Shown in pieces: positions 1 through 5,205 of a DNA stretch of 5,205 bases. The notes below the pieces were generated by a model that saw only the letters and a program-made list of their open reading frames with translations, was not told the DNA's origin and ran no database searches. A program made the position numbers and the translations under genes. Within the stretch, counting starts at the first letter, position 1. Every line of letters begins with the position of its first letter. Source of the stretch: an uncultured Bacilli bacterium. Its GTDB lineage: Bacteria; Bacillota_I; Bacilli_A; RF39; UBA660. The stretch is from contig CALVPC010000067.1 of assembly GCA_944350405.1 (NCBI GenBank), positions 1 to 5,205 on the forward strand, read 5' to 3'.

Positions 1-33
1 TTATATTTATAGCTCTTTTCTTTATAATAATTA

Positions 34-61
34 ACTTCCTATAATTGATATTATGTTAACT
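34..61 (+). other. dif: Candidate chromosomal dif site (XerC/XerD recombination site)
   Basis: This 28-bp sequence has the 11-6-11 layout of a classical dif site. The left arm is ACTTCCTATAA (34-44, expected XerC side), the centre is TTGATA (45-50), and the right arm is TTATGTTAACT (51-61, expected XerD side). Compared with the Bacillus subtilis dif as I remember it, 24 of 28 positions agree. The differences are one base in each arm and two in the centre. The right arm also differs from the E. coli XerD arm at only one position. The inner bases form the usual short inverted repeat (ATAAT/ATTAT) around the crossover region. XerC and XerD cut and exchange strands here, under FtsK control, to turn chromosome dimers into monomers. 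It is intergenic, one base past the stop of the small membrane protein gene. A plasmid or phage-borne dif copy is the main alternative. Confidence 0.86.
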
Positions 62-62
62 T

Positions 63-527
63 CTATATATCTTGTATTATTTCACTTGATGTGAAACTAA
101 ATTTTATATTATTCTCTACTATTTGTGAGTAAAAATATATTTCATATAATTCTTTTGATGCTACATCATATTGTAATTTATATGTTATTGTTTCATCTTT
201 TTTTATTATACTTTTATCATTAGTATATTTATTTGGTATTTGGACCATATTTATATCATAAAATACAAAGTATTTATCTGCATTGATTGTAATCGTATTA
301 TTGGTTTTATTTGTTATTTGAAATGTTAATTCTATCCCTGTATTATTATTAATGTGTGTTACTTGATTTAAAGTTAATTCTATGTCATCTATTAGTGCTT
401 GCTCCCCTATTTTATATTCACTTTTAAATGCATATTCGTCTTTATCTATTATTAGTAAAAATATAGCTGCTACTACAATTATTAATCCAATAAGTATTAT
501 TATTATTTTATTTTTTGATTTATTCAT
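63..527 (-). CDS. Small membrane-anchored DUF4352-like protein
   Basis: The 154-residue product begins with a short Lys-rich stretch (1-7) and one strongly hydrophobic helix (about 8-27). The rest is polar and beta-rich, predicted outside the membrane. There is no lipobox Cys, so it looks like a signal anchor rather than a lipoprotein. The outer part opens with an 'IGEQALIDDIELTLNQV' stretch (about 40-56), then alternating beta strands including 'IELTFQITNKTNNTITI'. This resembles the immunoglobulin-like DUF4352 family of exported proteins, whose function is largely unknown. The family call is by pattern only. The ATG at 527 follows a weak GGGGA-type ribosome site seven bases upstream. It lies 22 bases after deoB and is probably the last gene of the xerD-deoB transcript. 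Its TAG stop sits one base from dif. No enzymatic motif is visible. Confidence 0.75.
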   Translation of the reverse strand: MNKSKNKIIIILIGLIIVVAAIFLLIIDKDEYAFKSEYKIGEQALIDDIELTLNQVTHINNNTGIELTFQITNKTNNTITINADKYFVFYDINMVQIPNKYTNDKSIIKKDETITYKLQYDVASKELYEIYFYSQIVENNIKFSFTSSEIIQDI

Positions 528-549
528 TGAAATTCCCCAATTCTTTTTA

Positions 550-1722
550 TTATTTTAATTCTTTTAGATAACTGGTTCCTATCATTGGTGGATCTACTTC
601 GAAATTTTCTGCTATAGTAGCTCCTATATCTGCAAATGTATTCATTATTGGTAGCATTTTAGGTTCTTTAAAGATTCTACTATAAATTATGACTGGTGTA
701 TTTTCTCTTGTATGATCAGTTCCTTTATAAGTAGGATCATTACCATGATCTGCAGTTATGATTAAAAGATCATCGTTATTTAGTTTATTAAGTAATACTG
801 GTATTTCTACATCTAATTCTTCAATTGCTTTAGCATATCCTAATACATTACGTCTATGTCCATATAATGTATCAAAATCATTTAAATTAGCGAAACAAAG
901 TCCAGTAAATTTTTTATCCATGATATCTAAGATTTTATCTACTCCATCTTTGTTATTGCTAGAAGTTATTTTTTTGGTTATACCTTTACCATTAAAAATA
1001 TCATAAATTTTTCCTATAGATATAACACTTAATTTTTTTTCTTCTAATTTTTCTAATACTGATTTCATTGGAGGATCTAATGCAAAATCTTTTCTGTTGC
1101 TAGTTCTAGTGAAGTTATCTTTATTATCTCCAATAAATGGTCTTGCTATAACTCTACCTACTCTAATACTATCATTAGTTGCAGTTATTTTTCTAACTAT
1201 TTCACATATTTTATATAATTCTTCAAGAGGTATAACATTTTCGTGAGCTGCAATTTGTAAAACTGAATCAGAAGATGTATAAACAATTAGTTCTCCTGTT
1301 TGCATATGGCGTTCTCCTAGTTCTTTTATTATTTCGGTGCCACTTGCTGCTATATTGCCTATTACTTTTCTTCCTGTGTATTTTTCTATCATTTGGATTA
1401 ATTCTTCAGGGAAACCTGTTTCTGTAAAGGTTGGAAAAGTGTATGTACATCTTACTCCCATAATTTCATAATGTCCTGATAGTGTGTCTTTTCCTTTATT
1501 AGTAGGTCTTGCAATAGTATAATAACCTTCAGTATTTTCATTATTGCTCATATTAATGGTATTTAAAAATCCTAATTTAGTTAAGTTTGGTATAAATAGT
1601 GGACATTTTTCATTAATGTGTCCTAAAGTATTAGCACCAGTATCTCCATAATTTGAAGCATCTAGGGCTTCCCCTACTCCTAATGAATCTAAGACAATTA
1701 AAAATATTCTTTTAAATTTCAT
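550..1722 (-). CDS. deoB: Phosphopentomutase
   Basis: DeoB interconverts (deoxy)ribose 1-phosphate and (deoxy)ribose 5-phosphate in the cytoplasm, feeding nucleoside-derived sugars into central metabolism. The 390-residue length is typical of the family. It belongs to the alkaline-phosphatase superfamily with two Mn ions. By comparison with the Bacillus cereus enzyme, all key residues are present: metal ligands Asp12 (in 'VLDSLG'), Asp284 and His289 (in 'DTLYGHRR'), Asp325-His326 (in 'TADHGND') and His337 (in 'GTDHTRE'). The phosphorylated Thr80 is in 'GKDTLSGH'. The Trp after that His in the Bacillus enzyme is Tyr85 here. The cap domain (about residues 100-215) contains 'ASGTEI', 'YTSSDSVLQIAAHE' and 'RVIARPF'. 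The gene starts four bases after the xerD stop, with its AAGGAG ribosome site inside the xerD end, so translational coupling is likely. The xerD-deoB order matches Bacillus subtilis, but punA does not follow. Confidence 0.97.
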   Translation of the reverse strand: MKFKRIFLIVLDSLGVGEALDASNYGDTGANTLGHINEKCPLFIPNLTKLGFLNTINMSNNENTEGYYTIARPTNKGKDTLSGHYEIMGVRCTYTFPTFTETGFPEELIQMIEKYTGRKVIGNIAASGTEIIKELGERHMQTGELIVYTSSDSVLQIAAHENVIPLEELYKICEIVRKITATNDSIRVGRVIARPFIGDNKDNFTRTSNRKDFALDPPMKSVLEKLEEKKLSVISIGKIYDIFNGKGITKKITSSNNKDGVDKILDIMDKKFTGLCFANLNDFDTLYGHRRNVLGYAKAIEELDVEIPVLLNKLNNDDLLIITADHGNDPTYKGTDHTRENTPVIIYSRIFKEPKMLPIMNTFADIGATIAENFEVDPPMIGTSYLKELK

Positions 1723-1726
1723 AATA

Positions 1727-2605
1727 TCACTCCTTATTACTACGTGGATGAAAATTTTTGTAGTCTTTTTTTACTTTTTCATTACTTATATGGGTATAAA
1801 TTTTTGTTGTACTTATATCGCTATGTCCTAAAAGTATTTGAACACTTCTTAAATCTGCTCCACCATTTAATAAATGTGTGGCAAAGGAATGTCTTAATGT
1901 ATGGGGCGATACATATTTAGTTATACCCTTTTCTTTTAATATTTTTTGTAAATTTTTAAAAAAACCTTGTCTTGTCATTTTTTTTCCATGATTATTTAAA
2001 AATAGATAATCAGTGGTTTCTTTTTTTATTAATAATGGTCTTCTTTCTAAATATTCTTTTAAGTAGTATATTACATAATCATTAATAGGGGTAATTCTTT
2101 CTTTTGACCCTTTTCCTATACATCTAATTATAGCATTTTCAAAATCTACATCTCTAGTCGTTAAATTTACTAATTCACTAATTCTTAGACCACATCCATA
2201 TAAGATTTCCAGCATTGCTTTGTTTCTGTAATCATAAATTGTATTTAAAGGAATATTTAATAAACTTTCTACTTCTTTTTCCGAAAGTGTATCTGGTAAA
2301 GTTTTGTTTAGTTTTGGCCTGTCTATAAATTCACATGGATTATGATCAATTCTTTTTTCTTTTAATAGAAATATAAAGAAATTATTTATTGAGGTAATTT
2401 TACGAGAAATTGTTTTAGAATTTAGATTTTTTAAATGCTTTAAATAATTTTCTATATCTTTTGTTTTTATTTTATTTATATCTGTTATATTGTTTTCTTT
2501 TATATAAGTATTAAATTGTTTTAAATCATATTTATAATTTTTTATTGTTTCTTCACTTAATTTTTTTTCATATTTTATATAATCAATATAATCATTAAAT
2601 TCCAT
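1727..2605 (-). CDS. xerD: Site-specific tyrosine recombinase XerD
   Basis: XerD is one of the paired recombinases that resolve chromosome dimers at dif during division. The 292-residue length is normal. Residues 1-85 form the SAM-like N-terminal DNA-binding domain, and about 107-285 the catalytic domain. The full active site is visible: Arg141 (in 'GCGLRISEL'), Lys165 (in 'GKGSKER'), His235 and Arg238 (in 'PHTLRHSFATHLL'), His261 (in 'LLGHSDISTT') and the nucleophile Tyr270 (in 'KIYTH'). XerD is preferred over XerC because of 'MTRQGFFK' (210-217), the 'FHPR' C-terminus, and the deoB gene directly downstream, as in Bacillus subtilis. The start at 2605 has an AGAGGT ribosome site five bases upstream (2611-2616). 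The stop is TGA, overlapped by the deoB leader. It heads a leftward operon that runs toward the candidate dif. Integrases of mobile elements share this fold, but no element ends were seen. Confidence 0.95.
   Translation of the reverse strand: MEFNDYIDYIKYEKKLSEETIKNYKYDLKQFNTYIKENNITDINKIKTKDIENYLKHLKNLNSKTISRKITSINNFFIFLLKEKRIDHNPCEFIDRPKLNKTLPDTLSEKEVESLLNIPLNTIYDYRNKAMLEILYGCGLRISELVNLTTRDVDFENAIIRCIGKGSKERITPINDYVIYYLKEYLERRPLLIKKETTDYLFLNNHGKKMTRQGFFKNLQKILKEKGITKYVSPHTLRHSFATHLLNGGADLRSVQILLGHSDISTTKIYTHISNEKVKKDYKNFHPRSNKE
1730..1735 (-). promoter_or_regulatory. deoB ribosome-binding site inside xerD 3' end
   Basis: The minus strand reads AAGGAG here, seven bases before the deoB ATG at 1722. 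It coincides with the last two sense codons of xerD (Lys-Glu), just before the TGA stop at 1727-1729. Ribosomes finishing xerD therefore uncover or reuse this site, which suggests coupled translation. Confidence 0.85.
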
Positions 2606-2610
2606 AACTT

Positions 2611-2616
2611 ACCTCT
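2611..2616 (-). promoter_or_regulatory. xerD ribosome-binding site
   Basis: The minus strand reads AGAGGT, five bases before the xerD ATG at 2605. It starts only about five bases after the predicted -10 box, so the mRNA probably begins at or within one to two bases of this site. Confidence 0.7.
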
Positions 2617-2621
2617 ATATA

Positions 2622-2650
2622 ATTATACCAAATATATAAAGAAATTTGAA
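2622..2650 (-). promoter_or_regulatory. Predicted sigma-A-type promoter for xerD-deoB operon
   Basis: On the minus strand a perfect TATAAT -10 box (2627-2622) lies 17 bases after TTCAAA (2650-2645), a four-of-six match to the -35 consensus. The predicted transcription start is near 2616-2614, giving an unusually short leader of roughly 10 bases. The -35 box occupies almost the same bases as the -35 box of the rightward rarA promoter. Confidence 0.65.
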
Positions 2651-2676
2651 CATTTTATTTAATTTTATGATAAAAT
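2646..2676 (+). promoter_or_regulatory. Predicted sigma-A-type promoter for rarA operon
   Basis: TTGAAC (2646-2651) is a good -35 match. TAAAAT (2671-2676), preceded by TG at 2668-2669, makes an extended -10 box; the spacer is 19 bases, longer than ideal, which the TG motif may compensate. TATGAT at 2666-2671 is a second possible -10 but leaves only 14 bases. The predicted start is near 2682-2684, at the ribosome site. The promoter is divergent from, and overlaps, that of xerD. Confidence 0.55.
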
Positions 2677-2683
2677 GTTTTAT

Positions 2684-2689
2684 AGGTGA
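2684..2689 (+). promoter_or_regulatory. rarA ribosome-binding site (decides the start)
   Basis: AGGTGA pairs with the 16S rRNA tail. It lies six bases before the ATG at 2696 but only three before the upstream in-frame GTG at 2693. The spacing favours the ATG, making the protein one residue shorter than the longest frame. Confidence 0.65.
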
Positions 2690-2695
2690 AGTGTG

Positions 2696-3910
2696 ATGAA
2701 TAAACCATTAGCAGAAATATTAAAACCTAAAACTATTTCAGATATAATTGGACAGTCTCATTTAGTTGGAGATGGTAAGATTCTTTCTAATATGATCAAA
2801 AATAAAAAGATATTTTCTATGATTTTATATGGTGCACCTGGTGTAGGAAAGACTTCTATTGCTCATGCTATTGTTAATGATATTGAATGTAATTATAGAT
2901 TTTTAAATGCTACGACTAATACAAAAAAGGATTTTGATATTGTTATTGAAGAGGCAAAAATGTATGATGGTTTGGTGCTTGTTATAGATGAGATTCATAG
3001 AATGAATAAAGATAAGCAAGATATTTTATTGCCTTGTTTGGAAAGTGGGATTATTACTTTAATAGGTATGACTACAGCTAATCCTTATCACAAGATAAAT
3101 CCTGCGATTAGAAGTAGATGTCAGATATTTAAATTAGAACTTTTAAGTGCCAGTGATATTAAATTGGGTTTGGAAAAAGCTGTAAAAAGTGAAGAATTAA
3201 ATGGAATAAAGATTAGTCCTTCAGCTATAGACTATATTAGTGAGATATCTGGAGGGGATCTTAGATTTGCTATAAATTTGCTTGAAATATCATATTATTT
3301 TAATGACAAACATGAAGTTGATGTTGATGTTATAAAAAGTATAAATAATAAGCCTAATTTTTTGCATGATAAAAATGAAACTGGACATTATGATACTCTT
3401 AGTGGTTTTCAAAAATCTATAAGAGGTTCTGATGTCGATGCTGCTCTTTTTTATTTAGCTAAGCTTATAAAAGCCGAGGATTTAGATAGTATTTATAGAA
3501 GACTTACTGTAATTTGTTATGAAGATATTGGTCTTGCTAATCCTAGTATGGGACCTAAACTTGATGCAGCAATTAACGCTAGTGAAAGAGTTGGTCTTCC
3601 TGAAGCTAGAATTATTCTATCTAGTATTGTAATAGAAATGAGTCTTTCTCCTAAGAGTAATAGTGCTATTTTAGCTATAGATAAGGTTTTAAATGATATA
3701 GATGCAGTTGATATTGGAGAGATCCCTTCTTATTTAAAAAGTCCTTATATTGGTTATAAATATCCTCACGATTATAAGAATTCATATGTAAAGCAACAAT
3801 ATCTACCTGATAATTTAAAAAATAAGAAATACTATGTGCCTAAAGAATCTTCTAATTATGAAAAAGCTTTAAAAGAAGTAAAAACTAAAATAGATAAATT
3901 AAAGGAGTAA
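2696..3910 (+). CDS. rarA: Replication-associated recombination protein A (AAA+ ATPase)
   Basis: RarA (MgsA, relative of eukaryotic WRNIP1/Mgs1) is a cytoplasmic AAA+ ATPase related to clamp loaders. It acts at stalled replication forks and single-stranded gaps. The 404-residue protein (counted from the ATG at 2696) starts with the family signature 'LKPKTISDIIGQSHLVG'. Walker A is 'GAPGVGKT' (46-53, Lys52). Walker B is 'VLVIDEIH' (94-101, Asp98-Glu99). The sensor-1 region is 'GMTTANP' (124-130), the arginine-finger segment is 'NPAIRSR' (135-141), and sensor 2 is 'SGGDLR' (185-190). The C-terminal half carries the RarA-specific tetramerization region, including 'HYDTLSGFQKSIRGSDVDAA' and 'RRLTVICYEDIGLANP'. 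It also has the C-terminal 'YKYPHDY' and 'YLPD' motifs. An in-frame GTG at 2693 could be used instead as start. It is divergent from xerD. Three bases separate its stop from the next gene. Confidence 0.96.
   Translation: MNKPLAEILKPKTISDIIGQSHLVGDGKILSNMIKNKKIFSMILYGAPGVGKTSIAHAIVNDIECNYRFLNATTNTKKDFDIVIEEAKMYDGLVLVIDEIHRMNKDKQDILLPCLESGIITLIGMTTANPYHKINPAIRSRCQIFKLELLSASDIKLGLEKAVKSEELNGIKISPSAIDYISEISGGDLRFAINLLEISYYFNDKHEVDVDVIKSINNKPNFLHDKNETGHYDTLSGFQKSIRGSDVDAALFYLAKLIKAEDLDSIYRRLTVICYEDIGLANPSMGPKLDAAINASERVGLPEARIILSSIVIEMSLSPKSNSAILAIDKVLNDIDAVDIGEIPSYLKSPYIGYKYPHDYKNSYVKQQYLPDNLKNKKYYVPKESSNYEKALKEVKTKIDKLKE
3901..3907 (+). promoter_or_regulatory. Ribosome-binding site of the LTA-synthase-like gene, inside rarA 3' end
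   Basis: AAAGGAG forms the last sense codons of rarA (Lys-Glu) and lies six bases before the ATG at 3914. It fixes that start and implies coupled translation with rarA. Confidence 0.85.
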
Positions 3911-3913
3911 ATT

Positions 3914-5205
3914 ATGAAAAAATATTTAACTTTTATTATAAACAGTTTGTATTTATTGATTTTAAACATATTGCTGGCAGTTTTAATATTTAAGCACATT
4001 AGTATTCTTAGTATTTTGTTTTACGTTTTAGAAGCAATATCTTTTGGTACTATTATAAGTATAATATCAAATATAAGTAAAAATAGAAAAATTAATAAAT
4101 GTATCAATTTATTAATACTTATAATTATTTCAATATTATTTATAGCTCAGTTTGTTCATTATAATTTTTATGCCTGCTTCTTCAGCTTTTTTTCACTTTT
4201 AAATGGAGGACAAGTGTTTGGCTTTTTAGAAGCTATTATTAAAGTTATAATTGAAAATATTTGGGGATTTTTCGTATTTATACTTTTTTTAATAGCTATA
4301 ATATTTATTATTATAAAAGCACCTCGTGATAAAGATAGAAAAGCTAATGTTATTATGGTATCTTTTTTGCTTGTTAGTATGCTTGTAGCTAGTGTGTTAA
4401 TGTTTTCTATAAGAAATGGTACATTTTCTCCATATAATTTAATAAAAAATACTCATAATCATACTCAAAATATTAAACAATTTGGTTATTTAACTGCTTC
4501 TTTTATTGATATAGAAAGGTTTATTATTGGATTTGAGCCAATGTTACTTGATGAAGATTTAGATTATAATTATTCTTTAGAAGACGAAAAAGAATATAAT
4601 GTTACATATATTGATTTTAATAGTTTAATAAATAATGAAAATAATGAAAGAAATAAGAAATTATATCAATATTTAAGTAAGAGTGATCCTTCTAATAAAA
4701 ATAAATATACAGGTATTTTTGAAGATAAAAATTTAATTTTTATTACTGCGGAATCATTTAATTTTAATATAATTGATAAAGATATTACTCCGACTCTTTA
4801 TAAATTAAAAGAAGAAGGTATTACTTTTGATAATTTTTATACTCCAATTTACTATGCTTCTACTTCAGATGGTGAGTATACGAATTTAACTGGTTTACTT
4901 CCTAGTGAAGGTACTTGGAGTTATATTAAATCTAAAGATAACTATTATCCTTATAGTTATGGTAATGTGTTTAAAAATTCAGATTATAAAACTTATTCAT
5001 ATCATAATGGTATTTATAATTTTTATGATAGAAATGAAGTTCAGCTTAATTTTGGATATGAATCTTTTAAAGGCTGTGGGAATGGCCTTGAAAAGTATAT
5101 TAATTGCAATCTTTGGCCTCAAAGTGATTTAGAAATGTTAAGTAGTACTTTTAGTGACTATCAAGATGCTAGTAATTTTAGTGTTTATTATATGACTATT
5201 AGTGG
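3914..5205 (+). CDS. LTA synthase family sulfatase-fold membrane protein (3' end outside window)
   Basis: The open frame runs to the window edge (430 complete codons plus GG), so the C-terminus is missing. Its layout is that of lipoteichoic acid synthases. There are about five membrane helices (roughly 5-26, 30-52, 63-82, 104-134, 145-165), a linker with 'FGYLTASFIDIER', then an extracytoplasmic sulfatase-fold domain. Visible active-site elements are Glu280 in 'LIFITAESFN' (metal ligand), Thr317 in 'ASTSDGEYTNLTGLLP' (nucleophile that takes glycerophosphate from phosphatidylglycerol), and His364 in 'YSYHNGIYNFYDRN'. The window stops in 'YYMTISG', just where the family's next conserved His is expected; the GDH-type metal site lies beyond. 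The likely role is polymerising or modifying a glycerophosphate polymer on the outer membrane face. Substrate cannot be assigned, since paralogues include primases and phosphoglycerol transferases. Two extracytoplasmic Cys (388, 398) are unusual. Confidence 0.92.
   Translation, partial: MKKYLTFIINSLYLLILNILLAVLIFKHISILSILFYVLEAISFGTIISIISNISKNRKINKCINLLILIIISILFIAQFVHYNFYACFFSFFSLLNGGQVFGFLEAIIKVIIENIWGFFVFILFLIAIIFIIIKAPRDKDRKANVIMVSFLLVSMLVASVLMFSIRNGTFSPYNLIKNTHNHTQNIKQFGYLTASFIDIERFIIGFEPMLLDEDLDYNYSLEDEKEYNVTYIDFNSLINNENNERNKKLYQYLSKSDPSNKNKYTGIFEDKNLIFITAESFNFNIIDKDITPTLYKLKEEGITFDNFYTPIYYASTSDGEYTNLTGLLPSEGTWSYIKSKDNYYPYSYGNVFKNSDYKTYSYHNGIYNFYDRNEVQLNFGYESFKGCGNGLEKYINCNLWPQSDLEMLSSTFSDYQDASNFSVYYMTIS

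Noticed and set aside
1..40. Possible leftward gene start using a non-standard ATT codon after AGGAAG on the minus strand (infC-like)
   Set aside because: The AGGAAG is the outer arm of the dif match, there is no ATG, GTG or TTG start, and only nine codons are visible.
80..82. Thr-to-Ser change near the DeoB nucleophile ('DTLSGH' versus 'DTMTGH'; numbers are residues)
   Set aside because: The nucleophile is the first Thr (Thr80, equivalent to Thr85 of the Bacillus enzyme), which is conserved; the change is two residues later.
486..515. ATT/TTA triplet run resembling a microsatellite
   Set aside because: It encodes the Ile/Leu-rich membrane helix of the small protein, and such runs are expected from AT-biased Ile codons.
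758..1006. Plus-strand open frame of 82 codons
   Set aside because: It lies wholly antisense to deoB, whose conserved catalytic motifs are encoded there; it has no recognisable domain.
2606..2640. Second dif-like sequence near the xerD start (ACTTACCTC followed by AT-rich bases)
   Set aside because: Only the first few bases resemble the dif arm; the rest does not keep the 11-6-11 pattern and is explained by the ribosome site and -10 box.
4905..5132. Plus-strand open frame of 75 codons
   Set aside because: It is a shifted-frame shadow of the LtaS-like gene, which carries the family motifs in the other frame through the same bases.

Overview
The window is very AT-rich and densely packed. It has strong AGGAGG-type ribosome sites, a firmicute-type dif sequence, and the xerD-deoB gene pair also found in Bacillus. 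A low-GC Bacillota lineage fits best, probably an uncultured Bacilli/Erysipelotrichia or Mollicutes-related group, but the exact taxon cannot be read from the sequence. UGA appears to be a stop (xerD ends on TGA just after its family-typical HPR tail) and the only three Trp codons are UGG, so the standard bacterial code applies.

Layout. Bases 34-61 hold a near-perfect match to the 28-bp chromosome dimer-resolution site dif, one base beyond the stop codon of the first gene. Bases 63-2605 form a leftward operon. It reads xerD (site-specific tyrosine recombinase), then deoB (phosphopentomutase), then a small membrane-anchored DUF4352-like protein, and runs towards dif. A compact divergent promoter region lies at 2606-2695. 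The rightward operon follows with rarA (AAA+ replication-fork recombination factor). It is followed after three bases by a lipoteichoic-acid-synthase-family membrane enzyme (3914 onward) that runs off the right end of the window.

How it fits together. XerD, with a XerC partner expected elsewhere, acts on dif to resolve chromosome dimers. RarA, divergently transcribed from a promoter overlapping that of xerD, acts on stalled forks and gaps, the events that can lead to dimers. DeoB links nucleoside salvage to the pentose phosphate pathway, and its place after xerD matches Bacillus subtilis. The LtaS-like protein builds an envelope glycerophosphate polymer. The most notable observation is dif itself, unannotated by any gene caller, about 1.7 kb from a xerD gene. 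No tRNA, rRNA, CRISPR array, insertion sequence or convincing intrinsic terminator was seen.
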